This document shows positions 13,724 to 21,480 of a DNA stretch of 21,719 bases, piece after piece. The number at the start of each line of letters is the position of its first letter. The first letter of the stretch is position 1. Below the pieces are notes generated by a model. The model was not told the DNA's origin. It worked only from the letters and a program-made list of their open reading frames with translations, and did no database searches. The stretch comes from Lachnospiraceae bacterium (GTDB lineage Bacteria; Bacillota_A; Clostridia; Lachnospirales; Lachnospiraceae), in NCBI GenBank assembly GCA_009774465.1, contig VSNT01000069.1, positions 1-21,719 on the forward strand. Direction: 5' to 3'. The position numbers were made by a program, and so were the translations under genes.

Positions 13724-14413
13724 ATGATGAACTATCACGAAACAGATCCGGAATTTATGAAGATTGTGGAGCATTTTACATTGGAAGAAGTGGTGAAAGA
13801 GCCCGGTCAGGAGTTGCGGTCAGAGACACGTTATCTGGCGATTCTCGCTACGCTGTTAGGCTGTCAGGGGCTTGACGTTTATAAAGATATGTTGCCGAAA
13901 GCGTTGGATGGCGGACTGACACCCGTCATGGTGAAAGAGCTGGTTTATCAGGCGGTAGATTATCTTGGGCTTGGCAGGGTTATGACGTTTCTGTCCGTTA
14001 CCAATGATATTTTAACCTCCCGGGGCGTCAAATTGCCGCTGCCTGCACAAGGGGCGACAACTATGGAAAACAGGCTGGAAAAGGGAGCGGAAGCACAGGC
14101 GGAGATTTTCGGGGAACATATGAAGGAAGCGTGGAAAGCAGGGCATATCAATCGGTGGCTGGCGGCAAACTGTTTTGGCGACTATTATACAAGGGGCGGT
14201 CTGGACTTAAAAAGGCGTGAGCTGATCACGTTCTGCTTTCTGGCGGCACAGGGCGGCTGTGAACCGCAGCTTACCGCCCATGCGAAAGGAAATATGAACC
14301 TTGGAAATGACAAAGATTTCCTGATCCGGGTGGTGTCGCAGTGTCTGCCTTATATCGGTTATCCCCGCAGCCTGAATGCGATAAATTGTGTCAACAAGGC
14401 TGCGGAATCATAA
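13724..14413 (+). CDS. two-domain carboxymuconolactone decarboxylase (CMD/AhpD-like) family protein
   Basis: A soluble protein of 229 residues built from two consecutive CMD-type helical domains: about 33-95 (ETRYLAILATLLGCQGLDVY and onward) and about 140-215 (RRELITFCFLAAQGGCEPQL and onward). The CMD/AhpD fold includes gamma-carboxymuconolactone decarboxylases and thiol peroxidase partners. The AhpD CxxC pair is not present; single Cys residues occur at the matching turns (LGCQG, GGCEP). ATG 13724 is chosen because GGGGG (13711-13715) lies 8 bases upstream; the in-frame ATG at 13709 precedes that site. A DUF4405 gene follows after 27 bp, so they are probably cotranscribed. The exact reaction is unknown. 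Confidence 0.88.
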   Translation: MMNYHETDPEFMKIVEHFTLEEVVKEPGQELRSETRYLAILATLLGCQGLDVYKDMLPKALDGGLTPVMVKELVYQAVDYLGLGRVMTFLSVTNDILTSRGVKLPLPAQGATTMENRLEKGAEAQAEIFGEHMKEAWKAGHINRWLAANCFGDYYTRGGLDLKRRELITFCFLAAQGGCEPQLTAHAKGNMNLGNDKDFLIRVVSQCLPYIGYPRSLNAINCVNKAAES

Positions 14414-14440
14414 AGACAAAATTCGGAAAACGGAGGCAGT

Positions 14441-15106
14441 ATGAAAGCAAAGGCAAAAATAAAGTGGACGCTGGATGCTCTGATGACAATCGCACTGTTT
14501 TTCCTGATGGGTTATCAGTTTTGGGGCGAGACAGTCCATGAATGGATTGGGGCAGGGATGTTTGTGCTGTTTATCGCCCATCAGGTCTGTAACCTGAACT
14601 GGTATAAAAGCCTGTTTCGAGGAAGATATACACCCATACGTATCCTGCAGTGTATGATTAACATTCTGACGCTTGTGGCAATGCTGGCGCTTATGTACAG
14701 TGGGATTACCATGTCCAGGCATGTGTTTGCATTTCTGCCCATACAGGGAGGGATGGCGCTGGCAAGGCGGCTGCACATTTTAGGCTCCTATTGGGGATAT
14801 GTGTTGATGAGCCTGCATCTTGGTCTGCACTGGGGAATGATTTTAAATGTGGATGCAAAAAAGCACATATCACAGCGTAAATATCAGGTAGTGGGTTTTA
14901 TAGTAGGTCTGCTGACTGCGGCTTATGGAGTCTATGTTTTTATCAACAGAAACTTTCTGACCTATATGTTCCTGCGCAGTGAATTTGTCTTTTTGGATTA
15001 TGAGGAACCGAAGCTATTGTTCTTTCTGGATTACCTTGCGCTGTTGGGGCTGTGTATTTTCATAGCGCATTACATTGCAAAGCTGGTCAGAAAGGCAGGA
15101 ACCTGA
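14441..15106 (+). CDS. DUF4405 membrane protein, probable b-type cytochrome (first copy)
   Basis: A 221-residue membrane protein with about five to six membrane segments and the DUF4405 signature. Candidate haem ligands lie within membrane helices: His33, His47 (FIAHQVCNLNWY), His112 and the pair His126/His130 (LHLGLH). The motif NLNWYKSLFRGRYTP between helices is shared with the second copy at 20185. Proteins of this type are thought to be haem-b membrane electron carriers. A lipoprotein flavodoxin gene follows after 17 bp, suggesting that electrons pass from this protein to the external flavodoxin. The ATG has GGAGG (14430-14434) upstream. Confidence 0.85.
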   Translation: MKAKAKIKWTLDALMTIALFFLMGYQFWGETVHEWIGAGMFVLFIAHQVCNLNWYKSLFRGRYTPIRILQCMINILTLVAMLALMYSGITMSRHVFAFLPIQGGMALARRLHILGSYWGYVLMSLHLGLHWGMILNVDAKKHISQRKYQVVGFIVGLLTAAYGVYVFINRNFLTYMFLRSEFVFLDYEEPKLLFFLDYLALLGLCIFIAHYIAKLVRKAGT

Positions 15107-15123
15107 CGGAAGGAGGGCGGACA

Positions 15124-15468
15124 ATGAAAGGAAGACGAAAAAAGCTGACTGCACTTTTTCTCTGTGTGGTGTTTATTGCAGCCCTGACTGCGTGTGCAGG
15201 AAAGAATGAGGAAGCGGCGTATTCGGAAGAACCTGCAGTGCAGTCTGAAGTGGAAACTTCATATTCAGAAACTTCAGAGACAGATGATAGACAGGCGACT
15301 TCTCTTTCCGGGGAGAATAAAGTAGACGAAAATACAGAAGAAACTGAGGTGGAAGATTCTGATACTAACATTTTGATTGCTTACTTTACATGGGCGGAAA
15401 ATACCCATGTAGAAAATCCGGAAGCAGTGGACGTGGACGCCACCACATCCGCAATCTTGCATATGTGA
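15124..15468 (+). pseudogene. truncated lipoprotein flavodoxin
   Basis: The 5' part is intact: a signal peptide with lipobox LTAC (Cys24), an acidic Ser/Thr/Glu linker (25-80), and the start of a flavodoxin domain, NILIAYFTWAENTHVENPEA then VDVDATTSA. Relatives continue for another 110-120 residues after ATTSA; here the frame closes after five more codons. The FMN fold cannot form, although a lipid-anchored 114-residue protein might still be exported. AGGAGG (15111-15116) is 7 bases before the ATG. The junction at about 15453 joins an unrelated membrane-protein tail. Confidence 0.8.
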
Positions 15469-15515
15469 TGGCGTTTTTTCTTGTGGCAGGACTGTTGGTA
15501 AATCTTACGGTATGA
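15453..15515 (+). pseudogene. C-terminal scrap of a membrane transporter
   Basis: A frame beginning at the flavodoxin break reads NLAYVMAFFLVAGLLVNLTV and a stop. This is one hydrophobic helix such as ends MFS transporters. It has no start. It shows that a deletion fused two formerly separate genes. The family assignment is weak. Confidence 0.35.
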
Positions 15516-15535
15516 TTCAGTATGGCAGATACGCT

Positions 15536-16117
15536 TTATATATCGGAAATAAGCCCGGAAATCCCCTCATCAAGTAATTTTCCTGTCAGCGCGATCACAT
15601 CTTCCAAAGGAAGTTTTTTGTCGTCGGCAATCCACTGTCTGTAAAGCTCAAGGGAACTGACTACCAGAAATGTATGGATCATGTTCTGCTTTTCCTGACT
15701 GAAACCTTCGTAAGGGTTGTAGCGGCTCAGGTTGTGCTGCAAGGTGGCAGTGTGGAGTTTATTACAGAAAGGCCGGTAGCTGGGCTCGCAGACCAACCGC
15801 TCCACAAATTTGTCCTGTTTCGCGTAATAGGTAAAGAAAATACGGTTGACCTCCTTAAAGGAATAAGGCGGCTGCAACTTTTCCATTTCCTGATAATATC
15901 CGTCTGCAATTTCTGACATCATATCCTGATACAGTGCTTCTATGGTCGTATAGTGAAGGTAAAAGGTTTTGCGGTGAATCCTTGCCCGGTCAGTAAGTTC
16001 CTTGACCGTAATCTTTTCGGCGGGCATTTCACAGATCATTTCCTTAAACGTATTTTTGATGGCTTCGCGTGTCTTTTGGACACGCAGATCCACATGATGT
16101 TCCTGGTTAAAATCCAT
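15536..16117 (-). CDS. TetR-family transcriptional regulator
   Basis: A 193-residue regulator with an N-terminal TetR helix-turn-helix (about 10-60: RVQKTREAIKNTFKEMICEM, then KITVKELTDRARIHRKTFYL). A helical ligand-binding domain of the DhaS/TetR_C_7 type follows. The start at 16117 is chosen because GGAG lies 10 bases before it; upstream in-frame codons at 16168 lack a site. It is divergent from the cyclophilin-like and aldo/keto reductase genes at 16276 and 16754 and probably represses them through sites in the 158-bp intergenic region. The ligand is unknown. Confidence 0.9.
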   Translation of the reverse strand: MDFNQEHHVDLRVQKTREAIKNTFKEMICEMPAEKITVKELTDRARIHRKTFYLHYTTIEALYQDMMSEIADGYYQEMEKLQPPYSFKEVNRIFFTYYAKQDKFVERLVCEPSYRPFCNKLHTATLQHNLSRYNPYEGFSQEKQNMIHTFLVVSSLELYRQWIADDKKLPLEDVIALTGKLLDEGISGLISDI

Positions 16118-16133
16118 TTTGAAATCTCCAAAA

Positions 16134-16245
16134 TATCCAGTTTTCAGAAAGTGTGGCATATTCGTCATAACAAAGAAACTGGAAATTGTTTTTCGTTTCT
16201 ATGCGGATTATACTATCCATATAAGAAAAAGTCAACACGTGGATA
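16134..16245 (+). promoter_or_regulatory. divergent promoter and possible TetR operator region
   Basis: On the + strand, TTGTTT (16186-16191) and TATACT (16209-16214) are 17 bp apart and would drive the gene at 16276. TATCCA occurs at 16134-16139 and 16214-16219, and its inverse TGGATA at 16240-16245, so a half-site touches the -10 box. That position suits repression by the divergent TetR protein. The operator assignment is tentative. Confidence 0.5.
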
Positions 16246-16275
16246 TTATTTGAGAGACCAAAAGGGGGAATGAAA

Positions 16276-16641
16276 ATGGCAACACCAATCCTGCTCAAAG
16301 CAAACGGCACTGTAATTCCTGCAATGCTGAATGATACTGTGGCAGCGCAGGATTTCAAGAAACGTTTGCCTTTCACGACAGCCGGGCACAGGTCTGCGGT
16401 TGATTATTGCTGCAGGTTGTCCAGCGGGATTTTTGATCCGGCACAGACGCAGTCCGGGTGGAAAAATGGCGACATCAGCCTTGTAGGCGGATGGTTTGCG
16501 GTACTGTTTGACGGGGAAGAAAATTCCTCAGATTACAGAGGCATGATGATTATCGCCCATATTGATGAAAAAGATTTGGGGCTGGTAAAGAGCTTGCCTG
16601 CATCAGTACGTTTTACCGTGGAACTGGCAAAAAATGAGTGA
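16276..16641 (+). CDS. cyclophilin-like fold protein
   Basis: A 121-residue protein of the small bacterial cyclophilin-like family. The pattern is an N-terminal strand (ILLKANGTVIPAMLNDTVAA), then DFKKRLPFT, a central GDISLVGGWFAVLFDG, and the C-terminal SLPASVRFTVEL. Catalytic activity is not established for this family. ATG 16276 is chosen over the ATG at 16270 because AAAGGGGG (16261-16268) is 7 bases away. It precedes an aldo/keto reductase gene by 112 bp. A remnant of another member lies at 11918, also in a flavodoxin neighbourhood. Confidence 0.7.
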   Translation: MATPILLKANGTVIPAMLNDTVAAQDFKKRLPFTTAGHRSAVDYCCRLSSGIFDPAQTQSGWKNGDISLVGGWFAVLFDGEENSSDYRGMMIIAHIDEKDLGLVKSLPASVRFTVELAKNE

Positions 16642-16753
16642 CTATGAAAAGATAACAATATAAAAACAAGGAGGACAAATCCTCTGCTCCTGCAAGGGCG
16701 CAAGCCATGCAGGCATGGCAGACATTTTCCTTCGGAAAACAAGGAGGATTACA

Positions 16754-17605
16754 ATGGATTACACAACATTAAGCAATGGAGTAAAAATGCCGATGGAGGG
16801 ATTCGGCGTGTTTCAGGTGCCGGAAGCAGCAGTATGCGAACAGGCGGTGGTGGATGCCCTGGCAGTGGGTTATCGTCTAATAGACACCGCAGCGGCATAT
16901 TTCAATGAGGAGGCTGTTGGTGCCGCTATTAAAAAAAGCGGTGTTCCCCGCGAGGAACTTTTTATCACCACAAAGCTCTGGATTCAGGACGCCGGGTATG
17001 AGAATGCAAAGAAAGCATTTCAGGTTTCCCTTGACAAGCTGGGGCTTGACTATATTGACCTGTATCTGATCCACCAGCCGATGAATGATTATTACGGTTC
17101 TTGGCGGGCTATGGAAGAACTGTATGAGGAAGGGAAAGTAAGGGCAATCGGTGTCTGCAACTTTTATCCGGAAAGGCTTGCGGACTTATGCCTGAACGCA
17201 AGGATCAAGCCGATGGTCAATCAGGTGGAGCTTCACCCGTTCTTTGCACAGACAGGGGCGCTTGCGACCATGAAGGAGTTTGGCGTTCAGCCCGAAGCGT
17301 GGGGACCGATGGCGGAAGGAAAACATGGCATTTTCACACATCCGATCCTGACAGAAATTGGCGCGAAGTATGGAAAGACGTCGGCGCAGGTTGCGCTTAA
17401 GTGGAATGCGCAGAGGGGCGTTGTCATTATCCCAAAGTCTGTCCATAAGGAGCGTATGGAGGAAAACCTCAATATCTGGGATTTCAGGCTGAGCGATGAG
17501 GATATGGAGGCAATCGGCGCGCTGGATTTAGGGCACAGCGAGATCATTGACCACAGTGCGGCTGATACCGCAAAGTTTTTAAACGGCTGGAAAATCCATG
17601 AGTAG
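16754..17605 (+). CDS. aldo/keto reductase (AKR5-like, 2,5-diketo-gluconate reductase type)
   Basis: An NADPH-dependent carbonyl reductase of 283 residues with the TIM-barrel AKR fold. The catalytic tetrad is complete: Asp44 and Tyr49 (LIDTAAAYFNEE), Lys74 (TTKLW) and His107 (LIHQP). The cofactor-binding end has IPKSVHKERMEENL. Members reduce aldehydes, ketones or keto-sugars; the substrate is not predictable. AGGAGG (16742-16747) lies 6 bases before the ATG; an in-frame ATG at 16715 without a good site would add 13 residues. A second copy of the site (AAACAAGGAGGA) lies at 16664-16675. The gene is probably cotranscribed with 16276 under TetR control and ends 12 bp from the convergent LysR gene. 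Confidence 0.93.
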   Translation: MDYTTLSNGVKMPMEGFGVFQVPEAAVCEQAVVDALAVGYRLIDTAAAYFNEEAVGAAIKKSGVPREELFITTKLWIQDAGYENAKKAFQVSLDKLGLDYIDLYLIHQPMNDYYGSWRAMEELYEEGKVRAIGVCNFYPERLADLCLNARIKPMVNQVELHPFFAQTGALATMKEFGVQPEAWGPMAEGKHGIFTHPILTEIGAKYGKTSAQVALKWNAQRGVVIIPKSVHKERMEENLNIWDFRLSDEDMEAIGALDLGHSEIIDHSAADTAKFLNGWKIHE

Positions 17606-17617
17606 AGTCCGGCGGCT

Positions 17618-18529
17618 TTATCTTTGTGCAGACTGTGTTAATGACCGGATAATATCTATAAACCGGGCAGTGTCCGATGATGGCTCCCGCGAAGACAGTA
17701 TGCCATAAGGGATGGAATAGTCAACCTGAAACGGAATGGTAACCAGAGAAGGATGTACCTTCCGCCAGGATTCCAAAGTCAGTAAGATGCCCTCATTTTC
17801 GGCACACCGGTTAAAGACTTCCAGATCATAATGCTGCGGCAGGTCTATGATTGTAATCTGTGGATGGTTCTGCTCTATGTCATCCCGTACCCTGTCATTG
17901 ATGGGACTGTTGCCCCTGACCTGCATCAAAAGGCGTTCCCCATGTAAGTCCTGACAGGAAATGTCCTTTTTATTGGAAAGGGGATGGGATTTCGGCATGG
18001 AAACGCAGAAGCGGTAACGCCCCAACTCTAAGAAGTCGGAAAATTTTGCTGTGTTTACGGAATTACAAGGACCTATGATCAGGTCGTATTTTTTCCCGAT
18101 ATTGGCAAAGGCAGCCTGGGTGCCGGTATCCTCGAAAGGAACCAGCTTCAGCTTAAAATGGGGATGCCTGTCACTGACCACGTTCCATATGTCCATCAAG
18201 ACACTGCAGGGATATAAAGTGGAGGTGCCTGCCCGTATGGCAGCATATTCCGTCTTCTGTGCCTTATAAGCGCGGTCAATGGATTCCCTGGAATACTGGA
18301 TCATGGCTTTCGCATCTTTGTAAATGGATTTTCCGGCATCCGTCAGACGGACTCCCTGATTCGTGCGTGTCATCAGGGAAAGGCCGATATGCTGCTCCAG
18401 AAGATTCATTTGTTTCATTATGGCAGTCGGAGATATATATAGTTTTTCTGAGGCTTTCAGGAAACTCCCGCAGTCAGCAACTTCAATAAAAGTGTTCAGA
18501 GACTGATTATACATAAAATTCATATCCAT
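17618..18529 (-). CDS. LysR-family transcriptional regulator
   Basis: A 303-residue LysR-type regulator. The winged helix-turn-helix is at about 8-65 (LNTFIEVADCGSFLKASEKL, YISPTAIMKQMNLLEQHIGL) and the effector-binding domain occupies about 95-303 (RAGTSTLYP, DLIIGPCNSVN, YDLEVFNRCAENEGILLTLE). The start may be 18529, 18523 or 18514; none has a strong ribosome binding site. It is divergent from the SUMF1-flavodoxin operon at 18626, with two palindromes between, so that operon is the likely target. Confidence 0.9.
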   Translation of the reverse strand: MDMNFMYNQSLNTFIEVADCGSFLKASEKLYISPTAIMKQMNLLEQHIGLSLMTRTNQGVRLTDAGKSIYKDAKAMIQYSRESIDRAYKAQKTEYAAIRAGTSTLYPCSVLMDIWNVVSDRHPHFKLKLVPFEDTGTQAAFANIGKKYDLIIGPCNSVNTAKFSDFLELGRYRFCVSMPKSHPLSNKKDISCQDLHGERLLMQVRGNSPINDRVRDDIEQNHPQITIIDLPQHYDLEVFNRCAENEGILLTLESWRKVHPSLVTIPFQVDYSIPYGILSSREPSSDTARFIDIIRSLTQSAQR

Positions 18530-18534
18530 TTTGC

Positions 18535-18566
18535 TTTAACTTTTGGTTAAAATGATTTTATCATTT
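18535..18566 (+). promoter_or_regulatory. two adjacent palindromes, likely LysR operator
   Basis: TTTAAC-TTTTG-GTTAAA (18535-18551) is followed at once by AAATGAT-TTT-ATCATTT (18550-18566). Both sit just upstream of the LysR gene start and 60-90 bp before the divergent operon, the usual place for LysR recognition and activation sites. Confidence 0.5.
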
Positions 18567-18625
18567 AGGAACTTCCGCGTCAAGATTTGGGTTTGTAAAA
18601 TGGAAAGAGTAAAGGAGGCAGCCAT

Positions 18626-20188
18626 ATGAAATCAATGAAAAAAGCACAGCTTGTGACGCTGGTGATTACTGTTGTGATTTTAGCGGCGGCAGGAAGCGGA
18701 ATATACTTTTTATGCGGGGAACGGTCTGACAGAAAAAGTCTGGCAGGGGAAGAAACAGCGTATGTTCCCGGGGAAGATTCAGCCGGGGAAGCAGTCACGA
18801 CACCGATTGAAGGTAAAGACGAAGAAAATAAAGCGGAAGGAAGCAGTGGCGGAGAAGGTGTGGAAATAATGTCTGTAAACGACAACTTTGTATTGCTGGA
18901 AGGCGGTTCTTTTATCATGGGAAGCCCTGACAGTGAGCGGCAGCGCGGGGCAGATGAAGTATCCCATGAGGTTACGGTCAGTGCTTTTTACGCAGATCCC
19001 TTTGAAGTAACGCAAAAAGACTATGAAGCGGTCATGGGGGAAAACCCGAGTTTCTTTCTTGGGGAGGAGCTTCCGGTAGAAAATGTGACATGGTATGACG
19101 CGGTGGAATACTGCAACCGGTTGAGTGAACTCCGGGGACTGACGCCTGCCTATACGATTGACCGGAATACAGTGAGCTGGAACCGCGCTGCTGACGGTTA
19201 CCGGCTTCTTACCGAGGCGGAATGGGAATATGCCGCCCGAGGGGGAACAGAAACCATTTACAGTTTCGGCAATCAGGTGCATAGCGATTATGCAAATTTT
19301 GAGGGTAGTTATCCGTATCTGATTGAAGAAAACTATGTGTCACGTAGGAATTCGGAGGTCGTCACCAGTGAAAACAGGGGGACAACGGTTGCAGTGGATG
19401 AGCTCCCGCCGAATGCTTTTGGCCTGTACAATATGCACGGAAACGTGGCAGAGTGGTGCTTTGACTATTATGGGGAATATGATCTGAATGACAGCTCTGA
19501 TCCGGCAGGGGCGGTAAACGGCTGTCTGCGGGTAAACCGCGGCGGCAGTTACAATGATTTTGGAAAGCATCTGCGCAGCGCATACCGCAGCGCTACAAAT
19601 CCCATTGACGCAGACCAGAATCTGGGGTTCCGTATCTGCCGCAATGCGGAAGAGATGGATGGAACAGTGACAACAGCCTATTCACTGGATATTACAATCC
19701 CTGAGAACCCGAAAATCCTGATTGCGTACTTCTCGTATTCTGGCAATACGGAAAATGCGGCCCAAATCATCCGGGAGAAAACAGGGGCGGACCTGTTTGA
19801 GATTACGATGGAGAATCCCTATGACGGCAACATATATGAGGTGTCACAGTATGACCTGATGAATGACATCCACCCGGTGCTCTCCGCTCATGTGGATAAT
19901 ATGGAACAGTATGACGTGATCCTGTTAGGGTATCCCACGTGGTGGGCGACCATGCCGATGCCGGTGTATTCCTTCCTTGAAGAATATGATTTTAGCGGGA
20001 AGACGATTCTTTCCTTCAGTTCCCACGGCGGCACAATGTTCGGGGACAGTGTCTCCGATCTCTCTAAAATGGTTCCGGGAGCCTATGTGGGTATCGGTTT
20101 TGAGTTCAATTATTCCGGCGGTAGCGGGCTTTCTGATGAAATATCCTGGTGGCTGGCGGCAAGCGGGCTTCGGGAGAGACAGCCATGA
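18626..20188 (+). CDS. membrane-anchored SUMF1-like domain fused to flavodoxin
   Basis: A 520-residue exported fusion. An N-terminal membrane anchor or signal (about 8-28) leads into an acidic linker (30-85). A SUMF1/FGE-sulfatase domain follows (about 88-345): GGSFIMGSPDSERQRGADEV, FEVTQKDYEAVMG, LLTEAEWEYAARGG, YNMHGNVAEW, RGGSYNDFG and NLGFRICR. A flavodoxin domain (about 362-515) ends it, with FMN loop SYSGNTEN. In formylglycine-generating enzymes two Cys follow the GGS motif; here GGSYNDFGKHLRSAYR has none, so classic sulfatase activation is unlikely. The SUMF1 fold may bind ligand or partner instead. AAAGGAGG (18611-18618) is 7 bases before the ATG. The stop overlaps the next gene (ATGA), indicating coupling to DUF4405. 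Confidence 0.9.
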   Translation: MKSMKKAQLVTLVITVVILAAAGSGIYFLCGERSDRKSLAGEETAYVPGEDSAGEAVTTPIEGKDEENKAEGSSGGEGVEIMSVNDNFVLLEGGSFIMGSPDSERQRGADEVSHEVTVSAFYADPFEVTQKDYEAVMGENPSFFLGEELPVENVTWYDAVEYCNRLSELRGLTPAYTIDRNTVSWNRAADGYRLLTEAEWEYAARGGTETIYSFGNQVHSDYANFEGSYPYLIEENYVSRRNSEVVTSENRGTTVAVDELPPNAFGLYNMHGNVAEWCFDYYGEYDLNDSSDPAGAVNGCLRVNRGGSYNDFGKHLRSAYRSATNPIDADQNLGFRICRNAEEMDGTVTTAYSLDITIPENPKILIAYFSYSGNTENAAQIIREKTGADLFEITMENPYDGNIYEVSQYDLMNDIHPVLSAHVDNMEQYDVILLGYPTWWATMPMPVYSFLEEYDFSGKTILSFSSHGGTMFGDSVSDLSKMVPGAYVGIGFEFNYSGGSGLSDEISWWLAASGLRERQP

Positions 20189-20838
20189 AAAGCCATATAA
20201 AGATATTGCTTGACATCATAATGATTGTCTTGTTCCTGTATCTGATATATTATCATCCTGGCATGGGGCTGCGGATTCATGCGTTACTTGGAATCGCATT
20301 ATGTGTGATGTTTGTCCTGCACCATTTTCTGAATATCAGGTGGTATGCTGTCCTGTTCAAAGGACAGTACCACTTCCGCAGGATGATAATGACAGCTTCG
20401 GATTTCCTGCTGTTTTTTGCCATGCTGGCAATCATGGTCAGTTCTCTTATGATTTCCGGTCTGGTTTTTCCAATCTCTTTTTTGCCGGCGGCTTTTTACT
20501 GGCGTGACATTCATGCGATGTCTACTGCATGGGGATTTGTACTGATGGCGTTTCATCTGGGGGTACATTCGCACAGCCTCTTGTCAGGAATGGAAAAGAG
20601 GATGAGCGAAATTATTTTCGGATATGTCGTTTATCTGCTGGAATTGTTGGTTTTGGGAGCCGGGATATACGGATTCTTGCAAAGCGGTTTATGGAATGAT
20701 ATGCGGATGATACCACAGAGCCTGCCGCCGCTTCCGGTCTCGCTTTTTTACGCAGAATACATTGGAATAATCGGGGGCATGTGCGTGGCGGTTCATTTCC
20801 TGACAGCAGTGATACAAGGGCAGAAGAAAGGTATATAA
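20185..20838 (+). CDS. DUF4405 membrane protein, probable b-type cytochrome (second copy)
   Basis: A 217-residue membrane protein related to the one at 14441, with about five to six membrane segments. Candidate haem ligands match in position: His32, His46 (VLHHFLNIRWY), His110 and His124/His128 (FHLGVH). The loop NIRWYAVLFKGQYHFRRM corresponds to NLNWYKSLFRGRYTPIRI of the other copy. The ATG overlaps the stop of the SUMF1-flavodoxin gene, with GGGAGAG (20172-20178) 6 bases upstream, so the two products are made together. The likely role is moving electrons through the membrane to the external flavodoxin domain. Confidence 0.88.
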   Translation: MKSHIKILLDIIMIVLFLYLIYYHPGMGLRIHALLGIALCVMFVLHHFLNIRWYAVLFKGQYHFRRMIMTASDFLLFFAMLAIMVSSLMISGLVFPISFLPAAFYWRDIHAMSTAWGFVLMAFHLGVHSHSLLSGMEKRMSEIIFGYVVYLLELLVLGAGIYGFLQSGLWNDMRMIPQSLPPLPVSLFYAEYIGIIGGMCVAVHFLTAVIQGQKKGI

Positions 20839-20839
20839 A

Positions 20840-21199
20840 ATGAAAACCAGATTTTTAAGAGATTTGAAAGTATCGGCTATCGGTTATGGCTGTATGGGGC
20901 TTTCCCACGGATACGGGGCCGTGCCGGAAAGGAGTGAGTCCATCCGCCTGATTCAAAGTGCATTTGACCTTGGCTGTACATTTTTTGATACAGCAGAAGC
21001 CTATGGAGCAGGTGAGAATGAAAGACTTGTCGGGGAGGCAGTAAAGCCGTTCCGCCACAAAATAGTGTTGGCGACAAAACTTCACCTGAATAAAAAGGAT
21101 GGGAATACTGCTGTTTTGATTCGGAGACATTTGGAGGCGTCCCTGAAACGTCTTGGAACGGACTATGTAGATGCCCGTGTTATAATAGGGCTAAGTTAG
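20840..21199 (+). pseudogene. aldo/keto reductase truncated by an insertion
   Basis: The gene starts 1 base after the DUF4405 stop. Residues 1-111 match aldo/keto reductases of the YajO/Tas type: LKVSAIGYGCMGLSHGYG, DLGCTFFDTAEAYGAGENER with the catalytic Asp/Tyr pair, ATKLHL with the Lys, and LGTDYVD. Family members continue with LYYxHR and about 200 further residues. Here the match stops at about 21172, and ARVIIGLS and a stop follow from foreign DNA. The His of the tetrad and most of the cofactor site are lost. The 3' part may lie beyond the window on the far side of the inserted element. Confidence 0.85.
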
Positions 21200-21247
21200 A
21201 AGAAACCCAGTAAAATCAAGGGGTTAAGCCTAATTTAGTCCTATTAT
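21182..21247 (+). repeat. long hairpin at the left end of the inserted DNA
   Basis: Eighteen bases (21182-21199, ATAATAGGGCTAAGTTAG) pair fully with 21230-21247 (CTAATTTAGTCCTATTAT), allowing two G-T pairs. Inside, AACCC / GGGTT can pair further. A third related copy, TAGGACTAAATT (21392-21403), is the exact inverse of 21232-21243. The hairpin begins about 10 bp after the break in the aldo/keto reductase gene. Confidence 0.75.
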
Positions 21248-21480
21248 TTATACCTGATTGGGGTTAAGAATGGGCAGCGCTGAACAATTCAAAACCTACA
21301 TTACGAAAGTCAGATATGGTCGATACAGATATGGTCGGGCTTTGGCTTTTAGTGGAATGAGAGGTGAAAATTTAATACGAAATCATTTAGGTAGGACTAA
21401 ATTGGCTCTCTAAACGGATATTCCGTTTGTGCAATGCTAATCTGGTCCTGCCTTTTTATTTTGAGAAGGAGGATTTACAG
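21248..21480 (+). other. gene-free leader of the inserted element
   Basis: No ORF is supported here. It holds a tandem pair of CAGATATGGTCG (21311-21322 and 21326-21337, 15-bp period), the inverse hairpin arm at 21392-21403, and a perfect small hairpin AAACGGA-TAT-TCCGTTT (21412-21428). The density of short repeats suggests a structured RNA leader or element-end binding sites. Confidence 0.4.

Noticed and set aside
16715..16753. Upstream start of the aldo/keto reductase
   Set aside because: No ribosome binding site at a useful distance, whereas AGGAGG is 6 bases before ATG 16754, which also matches the family N-terminus.
21182..21247. IS200/IS605 left end
   Set aside because: A subterminal hairpin fits, but the downstream gene does not resemble a Y1 transposase or TnpB.
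21301..21345. Group I intron core, because of the repeated AGATATGGTC
   Set aside because: It resembles the conserved S element only loosely and I could not find matching P, Q and R elements.
21173..21480. Group II intron 5' end
   Set aside because: GTGTTATAATAGGG does not match the usual GTGYG start, and the following gene shows no reverse transcriptase motif in the visible part.
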